Assembly: GCF_014243395.1 (NCBI RefSeq)
Contig: NZ_JACLCP010000005.1
Span: forward strand, 124,001 to 188,000
DNA length: 64,000 nucleotides
Reading direction: 5' to 3'
Source of the DNA: Winogradskyella flava
Lineage (GTDB): Bacteria; Bacteroidota; Bacteroidia; Flavobacteriales; Flavobacteriaceae
The notes beneath the pieces are model-generated. The model was not told the origin of the DNA. It saw only the letters and a list, made by a program, of their open reading frames with translations, and made no database searches. Below, one piece after another: positions 7,840-16,281 of the stretch (position 1 is the stretch's first letter; each line of letters opens with the position of its first letter). The translations under genes were made by a program, and so were the position numbers.

Positions 7840-9279
7840 TTAATATTTTATACATATGTTTTTAGGTTCGGTAAAAAAGCGCAAGGCTTCAAAACCACCT
7901 TCACGACCAACACCAGAGTTTTTTACTCCACCAAAAGGTGTGCGTAAATCGCGCATTAGCCAGGTGTTTACCCAAACGATTCCTACTTGTAATTGATTGC
8001 TCATACGCATTGTGCGTTTTAAATCGTTGGTCCAAAGTGTCGCTGATAAGCCGTATTTTACTTTGTTTGCCATTTTTAAAACTTCTTCTTCAGTATTAAA
8101 TGGCATTATAGTGACAACAGGTCCAAAAATTTCTTCCTGGTTTACTCTACATTCATCATTGGGAACTTCAATTATTGTTGGCTCTAAATAGTACCCATTT
8201 TCATAACCATTTACTTTAACCTCATTTCCACCACATAAAACAATTCCATTTTCTTCTTTTGCAATGTTAATATAGTCTTTTACTTTTTCTAAGTGCGGTT
8301 TAGAAACTAATGCTCCTACTTTTGTCTCCGCTTCAGAGGGATTACCTACTTTAAGCGCTTTTACTTTTTCTACAAAATCTTTCTTGAATTTTTCATAAAT
8401 AGAGGCTTCCACAAAGACACGACTACCACACAAGCAAATTTGACCTTGATTAGCAAAAGACGAACGTACTGTGGTTGTGAGCATATCCTCATAATCGCAA
8501 TCAGCAAAAATGATGTTAGGGTTTTTACCACCTAATTCTAAAGATAGTTTTTTAAACATTGGTGCAGCAACGCTTGCAATGTGCGCTCCAGTGGTTGTTC
8601 CACCAGTAAAAGAAATGGCTTTAATATCTGGATGCTCTACAATGGCTTGTCCTGTTGAGCCTCCAAGTCCATGGACTATATTTAAAACACCTTTTGGTAA
8701 ACCAGCATCGTTGCAGATTTCACCTAATAAGTAAGCCGTCATTGGCGTGACTTCACTTGGTTTAGCGACGACACAATTTCCTGCGGCTATGGCAGGTGCA
8801 ATTTTCCAACTAAAGAGATAGAGTGGAAGGTTCCAAGGACTGATGCAGCCAACAACTCCAATGGATTGTCTTAATGTATAATTAATGGCATTCTGCCCAA
8901 CACTTTCGTGGCTTTCACTTGCGAATTGTGTAATAGCATTTGCGAAAAAACGAAAATTACTCGATGCTCTTGGGATATCAATAGCTTTGGCTAACCATAA
9001 AGGTTTGCCGTTGTCTTTACTTTCTGCTTCTGCTAAACGTTGCAAGTTAGCTTCTATTAATTCTGATATTTTGAGCATAATTCTGCTGCGTTCTTCTAAA
9101 GTGGTCTGACTCCACGCAGGAAAGGCAGATTTTGCAGCGATGTATGCATTTTCAACATCTTCTTTTGATGAGTTTGGTATTTGGCTATAAACCTCACCAC
9201 TCGCTGGGTTGTAGTTGTCTAGCCATTCATTATTGATTGGATTTACAAATTTTCCGTTGATGAAGTTTAAAATATTCAT
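7840..9279 (-). CDS. 2-aminomuconate 6-semialdehyde dehydrogenase (aldehyde dehydrogenase family)
   Basis: 479-residue NAD-dependent aldehyde dehydrogenase. N150 (SPWNLP), E248 (LSLELGGKNP) and nucleophile C282 (GQICLCGSR) are all present, and GGVKNSGVGREGG near the C-terminus is typical of the 2-hydroxy/2-aminomuconate semialdehyde branch. It should oxidise the ACMSD product to 2-aminomuconate. It is the first kynurenine gene after the DUF6090 array; only weak promoter-like sequence lies in the 43-base gap upstream, so it may depend on read-through from the array. Substrate is inferred from context and sequence type. Confidence 0.88.
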   Translation of the reverse strand: MNILNFINGKFVNPINNEWLDNYNPASGEVYSQIPNSSKEDVENAYIAAKSAFPAWSQTTLEERSRIMLKISELIEANLQRLAEAESKDNGKPLWLAKAIDIPRASSNFRFFANAITQFASESHESVGQNAINYTLRQSIGVVGCISPWNLPLYLFSWKIAPAIAAGNCVVAKPSEVTPMTAYLLGEICNDAGLPKGVLNIVHGLGGSTGQAIVEHPDIKAISFTGGTTTGAHIASVAAPMFKKLSLELGGKNPNIIFADCDYEDMLTTTVRSSFANQGQICLCGSRVFVEASIYEKFKKDFVEKVKALKVGNPSEAETKVGALVSKPHLEKVKDYINIAKEENGIVLCGGNEVKVNGYENGYYLEPTIIEVPNDECRVNQEEIFGPVVTIMPFNTEEEVLKMANKVKYGLSATLWTNDLKRTMRMSNQLQVGIVWVNTWLMRDLRTPFGGVKNSGVGREGGFEALRFFTEPKNICIKY

Positions 9280-9316
9280 TACTGCAATTTAAAGATTTAT
9301 TGGGATATTACTCATT

Positions 9317-9330
9317 AAGAACTTAATCAT
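9317..9330 (-). repeat. Relic DUF6090 gene start at the array end
   Basis: The minus strand reads ATGATTAAGTTCTT, the same 14 bases that open real copies (for example the genes starting at 13157 and 15404), but is followed at once by AATGAGTAA. The last array gene ends with its stop codon inside this word. It looks like the stump of a further, deleted copy. Confidence 0.6.
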
Positions 9331-10064
9331 TCGTTTGCTCTAAAATTGCATCTATAGTCTTTCCTATTCGTTCTAGACTTTTCTTAGCTGCTACAACTCT
9401 ATAGAGGTAATCGTCAGTAATGTTTTCAAACTCAATATCATTAAAAATGGCATATTTATCTATTTTGAGATTTGTGTTTTCTTCCCATTTTAATGCTCCA
9501 TATTTATCTATGTCTTTTAATGCATAATGTTGTGACAGATATGGTATGAATTCATTGTCTATTTTTAATTCTGCACGTTCAAAAGCAACATGCACGTCTT
9601 TGAGTTCGCTTTGCCAATTGTAAAGTAGTAGTTTAAGCGTTTTGTTTTTTAGTAACCTAAGTCTACCAGATTGTATAAGGTCATTAATCGTATTTTCACT
9701 CGGACGGTACTCCCCAGGTTCGAGAACCATATATATATAGACTATCTATATTTTGGGTTTTTAATTCCTCCTCTGGTTTTCCCATAAGATTCATTATGGT
9801 ATATCCTGTTTGTTTTGCAATTTTTGTTGCGGACATATTTTTTTCAAATAATTTCTTGTTTTCAGAAAACTCATCATAGAGGTTCTGTAGTATAGAACTT
9901 TCTTCTAAGCTTTCCTTTCTGTTTTCATTCCAATTATTAATCTGTAAAGCAATTAAGATTCCTATTACAACTAAAAGTATTTCTCCAATAGCGTATTTAA
10001 GGTATTTACCCATTTTGTTTTGTTCTAATAAGGATTTTCTAATATGTCTAAAGAATTTAATCAT
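9323..10064 (-). pseudogene. DUF6090 paralogue 15, frameshifted (last of array)
   Basis: A normal N-terminus (MIKFFRHIRKSLLEQNK, then the membrane helix) reads to ...YGSRTWGVPSE and stops at 9696, while the matching C-terminal part, PSENTINDLIQSGRLRLL onward, continues in the next frame to 9323. Compared with its neighbour (SPTWKPSEFVLNDLKSSG), the break lies just after TW, near 9700-9718, where CCCC (9712-9715) lies; losing one base there restores one 246-residue frame. An (AT)5 tract at 9729-9739 is just upstream. Read as two pieces, neither would make a complete protein. It may be a real pseudogene at the decaying end of the array or a sequencing error. Confidence 0.8.
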
Positions 10065-10066
10065 GG

Positions 10067-10807
10067 TCATTCAGCAGAAGTCTCTTCTAGTATTTTTGAT
10101 ATTAATTGTTTTGATATCGCAAACTGCGCTTTGGTTTCGTGTAGCACAAATAATTTGTCGTCAATATGGTTTTCAAATTCTGGATTTTGCAACAAGCCTA
10201 GATTATTAATCGATAATCGAGATGGCTCATAATTAAAAGTTTTTGCAGTAGCGTCAACATTTCTTAACGATCCATTTACTTTTAAAAAATCAATGATATC
10301 CTTACTTGTCTCCTCCATTTGCTCTTCTGTCTCTTTCATTTGATTAAAAAAACGTGTCCATTGGAATAATAGTTTTTTTAGTCTGTTACTTTTTAATTTC
10401 GATAATCCACCAGAGCTTTTAAGATCATTTAAAACAAACTCGCTAGGTTTCCAAGTTGGACTCGTTAAAATACTACCTATTACACTATCTAAACTTTTAA
10501 TATTATCAGTACTGTTTTCTTCTTTAAACATTGAAAAAAGAAGTTCCATCTTATGCGTCACTTTCAATAGATCTAGATTTATTGAGTCTAAATCTTTTAA
10601 ATTGTCTTGAAACTCTTCATTAAGGTTAGCGAGTGTTATTTGTTCTTGTATACCTTCTAATCGTGCTTCATTCCAATTATTAATTTGTAGTGCTATAAGA
10701 ATGCCAATAACGACTAGAATGATTTCACCAATGGCATATTTAAAGTACTTGCCTGTCTTATTTTCCATAATTAGGTTTTGACGTATTTTTCTGAAGAATT
10801 TAATCAT
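10067..10807 (-). CDS. DUF6090 paralogue 14
   Basis: 246 residues, MIKFFRKIRQNLIMENK start. C-terminal domain of the TSPTWKPSE type: LNDLKSSGGLSKLKSNRLK lies near residues 133-151, followed by LLFQWTRF and a long helix, with a final region (NPEFENHIDDKLF) shared with other copies. Its start codon overlaps the end of the previous gene by eight bases (ATGATTAA). Its own TGA overlaps an ATGACC just ahead of the frameshifted copy, whose family-like start is two codons further on. Confidence 0.85.
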   Translation of the reverse strand: MIKFFRKIRQNLIMENKTGKYFKYAIGEIILVVIGILIALQINNWNEARLEGIQEQITLANLNEEFQDNLKDLDSINLDLLKVTHKMELLFSMFKEENSTDNIKSLDSVIGSILTSPTWKPSEFVLNDLKSSGGLSKLKSNRLKKLLFQWTRFFNQMKETEEQMEETSKDIIDFLKVNGSLRNVDATAKTFNYEPSRLSINNLGLLQNPEFENHIDDKLFVLHETKAQFAISKQLISKILEETSAE

Positions 10808-11540
10808 TTAGATAAGTTTCTATATCTTTTTTTAATTGAATAGCTTCATCCTTAATGTCATTTAAGCTATTAAGATAGGATTCATTCAGCGCTAAAAAAA
10901 TTCTTAAAGATTGAATGTATTCTTTATTAACCTTTAGCGTTTCATAATTATTAGGATATAATACTTTTTGCCCTTTATCTAAAGTTAAAAGTGTAAAATC
11001 TTTTCTTATAAAATCTAACATATATTCATGAAAGTCTTTTTTTAATTCACTAAATGCTCCTTCAGTATCACTAATTGCAGCACTATAAAACTGCCCTATT
11101 GCCGAACGAATTTTTGAATCCTCTACTAAATCCATTCCAATTGATGAAAGCGAATTATAACCACTTGTTTTAAAATAGGGTTCGTCATATGAGTTTGTCG
11201 AATTAAAGTGAGTGCCTAAAGAATCATGGTATTTCTGATCTGTTTGTAAAACCTTAATTACGATTTTGAGGGAGTTAATATTTTTTGTTAAATTATTGTT
11301 CTGTGTATTAACAACCTTATCTAAATCATTTAGACTATAATCTAAATCTGACACGATTTCGAGAAGTGCTTCTCGTTCTTTTGCTTTAGCTTTTTTGCCT
11401 TCATTCCAATTATTGATTTGTAGTGCGATAAGGATTCCTATTACGACAAGTAATATTTCACCAATAGCGTATTTAAAGTATTTGCCTGTTTTGTTTTCAC
11501 TCATGAGTTGATATCTGATTCGTCTAAAAAACTTAATCAT
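10800..11540 (-). CDS. DUF6090 paralogue 13
   Basis: 246 residues beginning MIKFFRRIRYQLMSENK; the 5' end closely matches paralogue 6 (start 17013), sharing RIRYQLM. The C-terminal domain has a coiled-coil-like early part (LNDLDKVVNTQNNNLTKN), then the core motif FKTSGYNSLSSIGMDLVEDSKIR and a late helical part ending ETYLND. The stop codon lies in the ATGATTAA that also starts paralogue 14. The 113-base gap upstream is a scar repeat (11541-11657). Confidence 0.85.
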   Translation of the reverse strand: MIKFFRRIRYQLMSENKTGKYFKYAIGEILLVVIGILIALQINNWNEGKKAKAKEREALLEIVSDLDYSLNDLDKVVNTQNNNLTKNINSLKIVIKVLQTDQKYHDSLGTHFNSTNSYDEPYFKTSGYNSLSSIGMDLVEDSKIRSAIGQFYSAAISDTEGAFSELKKDFHEYMLDFIRKDFTLLTLDKGQKVLYPNNYETLKVNKEYIQSLRIFLALNESYLNSLNDIKDEAIQLKKDIETYLND

Positions 11541-11657
11541 GTTTGTTGATTTTAATTTTTCCGCAAGCGGCTATCTTCAACAAAGGTCTACTAGACCTTT
11601 GATTTTGACTAGTAAAATTGTGTTTCGATAATGAATATGTCTAAAGAATTTAATCAT
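11541..11657 (-). repeat. Array scar repeat, copy A, with relic gene start
   Basis: On the minus strand it begins ATGATTAAATTCTTTAGACAT, like a true gene start (MIKFFRH), then leaves the family and holds two hairpins: AAAGGTCTA-G-TAGACCTTT (perfect) and CCGC-TT-GCGG. Copies B (15405) and C (17762) share nearly all of it. The next real gene starts immediately after. Confidence 0.75.
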
Positions 11658-12367
11658 TCAAGTTCAGTTTTAATCATTTCATTAAGCTTTTTAAGGAGGT
11701 CATAGCGGAACTTAATATTTTCTAAGTAGCGCTTTCTCATAAGGCTTAATGTTTTTACAATACCTAAATAAGTAGCATCTTCGATTAAGGCTTCATAATT
11801 TCTAGGTTTCATTTTTTCGAAATTATAACTATCAAATAACGGAAGTGTGTAACTTAAAACAATATTAGTTTTGTAATCTTGAAATCTGCTTTCGAGTACA
11901 CGGATATAGTCAAAAGTATATTCATTCACTTTTGCAGTAAGAAGTCTTATAGAGTCGTTTTTAATAATGTGTAACCCTTCAGTTTTTGCCGTTTCAAAGG
12001 CCGTAGTGTTTGGCGAAAGAGACCAAAGCCGAAACTGTTTGGCAAAATCAACATCTAATGAGTCATGGTATGGTTTTCTATCATTTAAGTGCGACAGTAA
12101 TGCGTGACTTGATTTTTGAGTGTCATTTAACGAATCTAATGCGTTTTTCATTTCCTTTAGATCTTCTTCGGTATCCATTAAAATTTCTGAAAGCACTTTT
12201 TTCTCGAACAAATTTTCTTTTCGTTCTTCATTCCAATTATTGATTTGCAGTGCGATAAGGATTCCTATTACGACAAGTAATATTTCACCTAGGGCGTATT
12301 TAAAGTACTTGGATGTTTTGTTTTCCATGAGCAAGGATTTCCTAATATGTCTAAAGAATTTAATCAT
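11654..12367 (-). CDS. DUF6090 paralogue 12
   Basis: 237 residues starting MIKFFRHIRKSLLMENKTSKYFKYALGEILL, the only copy with ALGEI in place of AIGEI. The C-terminal domain carries the motif TAFETAKTEGLHIIKNDSIR (about 118-137) and YTFDYIRVLESRF, closer to paralogues 8 and 13 than to the PTWKPSE type. The stop codon overlaps the ATG of the downstream relic start (ATGA). Its start overlaps the stop of paralogue 11 by eight bases. Confidence 0.85.
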   Translation of the reverse strand: MIKFFRHIRKSLLMENKTSKYFKYALGEILLVVIGILIALQINNWNEERKENLFEKKVLSEILMDTEEDLKEMKNALDSLNDTQKSSHALLSHLNDRKPYHDSLDVDFAKQFRLWSLSPNTTAFETAKTEGLHIIKNDSIRLLTAKVNEYTFDYIRVLESRFQDYKTNIVLSYTLPLFDSYNFEKMKPRNYEALIEDATYLGIVKTLSLMRKRYLENIKFRYDLLKKLNEMIKTELE

Positions 12368-13157
12368 CTGTTGGTTTTAAGTCTTGTCCTATTAATTCTA
12401 AAATTTCGACTATACGTTGCCTTAAACTTGTGGATTGACTATTCCCAATTATAGCCAGTGATGCGCAAAAGGCCATATGGTCTTCAAGTTTAGGATTGTG
12501 AATTACTTTTGATTCATCAAACTCGGTTTTTGATTTTTTTAGGTTGACCTGTATTGTTTTTCCCTTGTCAAGATTAAAGGCGTCTGTGGTATTATTTTCC
12601 CAATAAGAATTCAATACATTTCTAAGCGAAGTATGTTCTAACAGGAAAGGCGTATAATGCTTTTGAGAGTAGTCAAGCCATTGAATCTCTTCTTCCGTAA
12701 CAGCCACAATTTCGCTAGACCAGCGTGTTAACAATTCTTTTAGTCTATTATTTTGTAAAAGTTGAATTCTACCAGTACCTATAAAATCGGTACTTATCGG
12801 GTCGAATGTAGGCGACAATGTAGTTTGTACAAGGTGCTTTAAAATGCTATCGTTATGAATACCAACAGGATTGTCTATATAATGTAACAGCTTTAGAGAT
12901 GAATTATACATATTTCTTCTTATCGTAATTTTCTCATCTAATTGTTTGAGATTGCTATTGAATTCTGATTGAAGTTGAACTAACAGGTCTTGTTCTTGAG
13001 CACGTTCTTTTCTTTTCTCATTCCAGTTATTAATCTGTAACGCAATTAAAATTCCAATAACTACAAGGATGATTTCTCCAATGGCGTATTTGAAGTATTT
13101 GCGAGTCTTGTTTTGTTTCATGAGATCGTATCGTATTTGTCTAAAGAACTTAATCAT
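12360..13157 (-). CDS. DUF6090 paralogue 11
   Basis: 265 residues, among the longer copies. The start MIKFFRQIRYDLMKQNKT is identical in DNA over about 39 bases to paralogues 5 and 8. The C-terminal domain is of the PTF-type (LSPTFDPISTDFIGTGRIQ, then LLQNNRLKELLTRWSSEI), with a later stretch TPFLLEHTSLRNVLNSYW also recognisable in paralogues 10 and 14 as SLRNV or SLRQV. Stop codon within ATGATTAA. Confidence 0.85.
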   Translation of the reverse strand: MIKFFRQIRYDLMKQNKTRKYFKYAIGEIILVVIGILIALQINNWNEKRKERAQEQDLLVQLQSEFNSNLKQLDEKITIRRNMYNSSLKLLHYIDNPVGIHNDSILKHLVQTTLSPTFDPISTDFIGTGRIQLLQNNRLKELLTRWSSEIVAVTEEEIQWLDYSQKHYTPFLLEHTSLRNVLNSYWENNTTDAFNLDKGKTIQVNLKKSKTEFDESKVIHNPKLEDHMAFCASLAIIGNSQSTSLRQRIVEILELIGQDLKPTDD

Positions 13158-13172
13158 AATTTAGCTTGTTTT

Positions 13173-13266
13173 GTCATTACGAGGATTCCGAAATTTCGGG
13201 AGACGTGGTAATCTGTTTGTTTTTATCTCTGTTTTTAAGAGATTGCCACGCTATGCTCGCAATGAC
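13173..13266. repeat. Dispersed imperfect palindrome, GTCATTGCGAGG family, copy 2
   Basis: GTCATTACGAGG at the left and CTCGCAATGAC at the right are inverted ends; the middle has CGTGGTAATCT and AGATTGCCACG as inner inverted arms around a T-rich loop. It fills the gap between paralogues 10 and 11, inserted next to a relic gene start. Confidence 0.75.
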
Positions 13267-13271
13267 AGTCC

Positions 13272-13296
13272 GGTCATGTCTAAAGAATTTGATCAT
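13272..13296 (-). repeat. Relic DUF6090 gene start
   Basis: ATGATCAAATTCTTTAGACATG on the minus strand would encode MIKFFRH, but then runs into the dispersed repeat. It begins directly after the stop codon of paralogue 10 (TAAATG). Confidence 0.6.
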
Positions 13297-14064
13297 TTAG
13301 TTTAGCTTTGCTATTTCTTGTTCTAATAACTTTATAGTTTTACTATTAAATTTTTGATACTCAATATTTCTATTTAGTGCAGTATTAAGTAAAAACATTT
13401 TATTATCAATGATACTCTCAAATTTTCTATCATTTAAAATGATTCTGTTATCCGAGTAATCGAGTTCACTTTTACCTATTCTATCTTTAATTGGTGCAAA
13501 TCTATAATCGACTTGTCTTAACGAAATATTATCATAGAAATAGGGTATGAGATTGTTTGTACTATCTTCATCTTCATTTTTTTCAGTTCTTTTAATTATT
13601 TCGTAGATACTTGGTATTTGATACAGCAAATCTCGTAGACTATCTGAGACTATTAAAGAAATTGCACCAGAACTTAATGCCTCATCAAGCGTAGAAGATT
13701 TATAGTTTAAACTAGGGGACGCTAAAACAGAATAAATTAAGGTATCGATTGTTTTTTCATTTTTATTAGTAAAAGCATTACCCATAAATTGAAGCAGTCT
13801 TTCAGAATCTGTCATTAATGATTTGATGCGTTCAATATTCTCATTCAAGGCTTCCTGGTTTTTATTACTTTCAATTAGTAATCTACTCATAAGATTTTTT
13901 GAGGCCTTACTCTCATTACGTTTGGTGTTCCAATTATTCACTTGTAGTGCTATGAGAATACCAATGACTACAAGGATAATTTCGCCAATGGCATATTTGA
14001 AGTACTTGGATGTTTTGTTTTCCATAAGAAGTGATTTGCGTACATGTCGAAAGAATTTAATCAT
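13297..14064 (-). CDS. DUF6090 paralogue 10
   Basis: 255 residues; MIKFFRHVRKSLLMENKTSK, then the membrane helix ending ALQVNNWNTKR. The motif region reads SPSLNYKSSTLDEALSSGAIS, followed by LIVSDSLRDLLYQIPSIYEI. A late block (NDRKFESIIDNKMF, about 215-228) resembles the NPEFENHIDDKLF block of paralogue 14. The start overlaps the stop of paralogue 9 by eight bases; the stop adjoins a relic start. Confidence 0.85.
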   Translation of the reverse strand: MIKFFRHVRKSLLMENKTSKYFKYAIGEIILVVIGILIALQVNNWNTKRNESKASKNLMSRLLIESNKNQEALNENIERIKSLMTDSERLLQFMGNAFTNKNEKTIDTLIYSVLASPSLNYKSSTLDEALSSGAISLIVSDSLRDLLYQIPSIYEIIKRTEKNEDEDSTNNLIPYFYDNISLRQVDYRFAPIKDRIGKSELDYSDNRIILNDRKFESIIDNKMFLLNTALNRNIEYQKFNSKTIKLLEQEIAKLN

Positions 14065-14695
14065 TGATAGCTGGATATAATGAATCGATTTGCTTTAAGT
14101 TATGATCGAGCATTTCTATGAGTTCTTTTTCGTACCAATAGAGATCATTCATAGACATTTGTATAGATCGCATAACTTTGCCGAAACTCTTGAAATCCGT
14201 TAAATCTGTACCAAAGAAAATTTGAGTCGTCTGAGAAGAATATTCATTATAGCTATCTTGATAGGTGTAAAGACCGTTTAGCGCTTTTAATAATTCTGGA
14301 TTAAATTCTTTTCCAATACCAGATTGAATACTGGTTTGAAAAGCTGCATTTTGTAATCTTGGCGTTTGCATACCTTTCCAAAAATTTAATTTCCCATCAA
14401 TTTCTTTTTCAGATTTTGGCATGCTCATTTTAAATAATGAATCTTTAACCATAATATGATAGTCTTGTACGCGCTTAATTCTATTCTTATTCGTATCGAT
14501 TTCGTCTTTTAGCATATTAATAGTATTACTGACGGTTTCTTTAACTTTATTTTCTTCATTTCTATTCTGTAGATATAGCGCTAGCAAAATACCGACTACG
14601 ATTAATGCTATTTCGCCAATAGCATAAAGTATATAACTTAAAAAGCTTTTTTTCTTAAACATGTCTTTTCTTATTTTTCTGAATGCGTTAATCAT
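14057..14695 (-). CDS. DUF6090 paralogue 9, divergent short member
   Basis: 212 residues, the shortest intact copy and the most divergent at its N-terminus (MINAFRKIRKDMFKKKS, helix AIGEIALIVVGILLALYLQNRN instead of ALQINNWN). The body keeps the motif spacing (NAAFQTSIQSGIGKEFNPELLKALN as two adjacent parts). Because its 5' end differs from the rest, it has escaped whatever homogenises the others. It still joins its neighbours on both sides through ATGATTAA overlaps and ends AIND. Confidence 0.82.
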   Translation of the reverse strand: MINAFRKIRKDMFKKKSFLSYILYAIGEIALIVVGILLALYLQNRNEENKVKETVSNTINMLKDEIDTNKNRIKRVQDYHIMVKDSLFKMSMPKSEKEIDGKLNFWKGMQTPRLQNAAFQTSIQSGIGKEFNPELLKALNGLYTYQDSYNEYSSQTTQIFFGTDLTDFKSFGKVMRSIQMSMNDLYWYEKELIEMLDHNLKQIDSLYPAIND

Positions 14696-15404
14696 TAATA
14701 TATGTTTTAGATAGCGTTCTAATTTTAGATATTTTTTCTAGTGCTATTTCAGAATAAGGTTCGCCACTAGCTCTATTATCTTTATAAAGTCTAATAAAAC
14801 TTATGTTAGATTGTTTTGTAAAAAAGGCTTTAGCATCTGCAAGGATAGCATACTCACGCCATTTGTAATCTAAAAAATCTTCTTTAAGAATTGGTGTCCA
14901 GTCATTTTTAAAAGATTCTTCAACATCTTCGAAGGCTTGATAAGTATGATATAAACTTTCATCGTAATAGGATATTAGTTCTAATTGAAGTTCCGTGTTA
15001 GAAATAATATCTATGCCTTTTGATTTTAGAATTTCAAAAGCACTAGATTGTGATTTAAATATTTCAAATGAAATAATTTTTCCCATCCATTGGTTTAGGT
15101 TATCGTTATAAATTCCCTGAGTAACTTCCTCTAACAATTGATTGGTTAGTTTAGTAGCTTCTTTTGAATATGATAACTGCGTGGACAAAGCAATAGAATC
15201 ATTTTTTAAATTTTCATTAATTAGCGTTAGGATTTCTTGTTCGTAATTTCTGTTTTTTCTTAGATCATTCCAGTTATTAATTTGAAGTGCCAATAGGATT
15301 CCTATAACAACGAGTAGGATTTCACCAATGGCGTATTTAAAGTATTTGCTAGTCTTGTTTTGTTTCATGAGATCGTATCGTATTTGTCTAAAGAACTTAA
15401 TCAT
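14688..15404 (-). CDS. DUF6090 paralogue 8
   Basis: 238 residues, MIKFFRQIRYDLMKQNKTSK. The C-terminal domain contains SAFEILKSKGIDIISNTEL (about 123-141) and then LISYYDESLYHTYQAF. The first 70 or more bases, with the scar repeat preceding them, are almost identical to those of paralogue 5, although the two C-terminal domains are unrelated at a glance. Ends TYIND with the stop inside the next gene's ATGATTAA. Confidence 0.85.
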   Translation of the reverse strand: MIKFFRQIRYDLMKQNKTSKYFKYAIGEILLVVIGILLALQINNWNDLRKNRNYEQEILTLINENLKNDSIALSTQLSYSKEATKLTNQLLEEVTQGIYNDNLNQWMGKIISFEIFKSQSSAFEILKSKGIDIISNTELQLELISYYDESLYHTYQAFEDVEESFKNDWTPILKEDFLDYKWREYAILADAKAFFTKQSNISFIRLYKDNRASGEPYSEIALEKISKIRTLSKTYIND

Positions 15405-15513
15405 GATTGTTGATTTTAATTTTTCCGCAAGCGGCTATCTTCACTAAAGGTCTGCTAGACCTTTGATTTTGCAAAAGCAAAATGTTGTTTCGATAATGAA
15501 AGAATTTAATCAT
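15405..15513 (-). repeat. Array scar repeat, copy B, with relic gene start
   Basis: Minus strand: ATGATTAAATTCTTTCATTATCGA, then ATTTTGC-TTTT-GCAAAAT, AAAGGTCTA-G-CAGACCTTT and CCGC-TT-GCGG hairpin elements, directly followed by paralogue 8. The stop codon of paralogue 7 lies within its first eight bases. Confidence 0.75.
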
Positions 15514-16276
15514 TTGGTATGCAATAAGTTTGAAGAGAATCTCTAAGCGCCTTAGCTTTTCTTTCAATATCAGTTATAAGTTGTTTTTCTCTTTGGCATA
15601 GAATCATAGTCATATTCATATGGTTTTTAAGATGTATAAAAAGTTTGTCATTTGGGTCTTTGTGCCAATCCGTACTTGTTAATAGTGACTGAAGCTCAAC
15701 ACCATAAATGTCTCTATACAATGGAGTTTCCTGAATCCCGAAACTGGAATAGTCTTCATAATCAAAAACTTTCCCACTTAAGTTATTCTGATTGGCTTCA
15801 ATGATTTTTAAAGCATATTCTTGCTCAGAGTAATAATTTAGAATGGTGTTTTTTAAATCTTCATTTTTAAGGTTTTCGAGTTTACCAGAAGAGGTAATAT
15901 CTGTTATAGCCGACTTACTTGGAACAAATGTATAAGACCTTAATGTGCCAAGATAATCCTTCAATATTACAGATTTATCGTCTTGTATTTTAAGCAGGTT
16001 GGTTAAGAGTCTTTTAGTTGTTTGTTGTCGCTCATCTAAGGATTCTGTAGACCGCTGAATATTTAGCAAATCACTAATAATATCTTCTTTAATCTTGCAG
16101 TAGTAGTTGGCTTCTTGTTGCTCCAGTTTTCTTTGCTCGTTCCAGTTATTAATTTGAAGTGCTAAAAGGATTCCTATTACAACTAGTAGGATTTCACCAA
16201 TGGCGTATTTAAAGTATTTTCCCATTTGATTTTTTTGGATGAGTGAACGACGAATATGTCTAAAGAATTTGATCAT
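15506..16276 (-). CDS. DUF6090 paralogue 7
   Basis: 256 residues with MIKFFRHIRRSLIQKNQMGK. Core motif YTFVPSKSAITDITSSGKLE (about 118-137), then NLKNEDLKNTILNYYSEQEY. Near the C-terminus a conserved-looking block WHKDPNDKLFIHLKNHM recalls WIHNPNSKIYTGYF in paralogue 5. The stop codon sits inside the relic ATGATTAA of scar B, showing that a start sequence once, or still, followed it. Confidence 0.85.
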   Translation of the reverse strand: MIKFFRHIRRSLIQKNQMGKYFKYAIGEILLVVIGILLALQINNWNEQRKLEQQEANYYCKIKEDIISDLLNIQRSTESLDERQQTTKRLLTNLLKIQDDKSVILKDYLGTLRSYTFVPSKSAITDITSSGKLENLKNEDLKNTILNYYSEQEYALKIIEANQNNLSGKVFDYEDYSSFGIQETPLYRDIYGVELQSLLTSTDWHKDPNDKLFIHLKNHMNMTMILCQREKQLITDIERKAKALRDSLQTYCIPND

Positions 16277-16281
16277 ATCAT

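Noticed and set aside
9696..9730. Programmed frameshift joining the two halves of the last array gene
   Set aside because: No slippery heptamer or downstream structure of the known types was found, and the other 14 copies need no frameshift; decay or a sequencing error is simpler.
12010..12243. Plus-strand ORFs inside the DUF6090 array
   Set aside because: They recur opposite the conserved membrane helix codons in many copies and are shadows of it.
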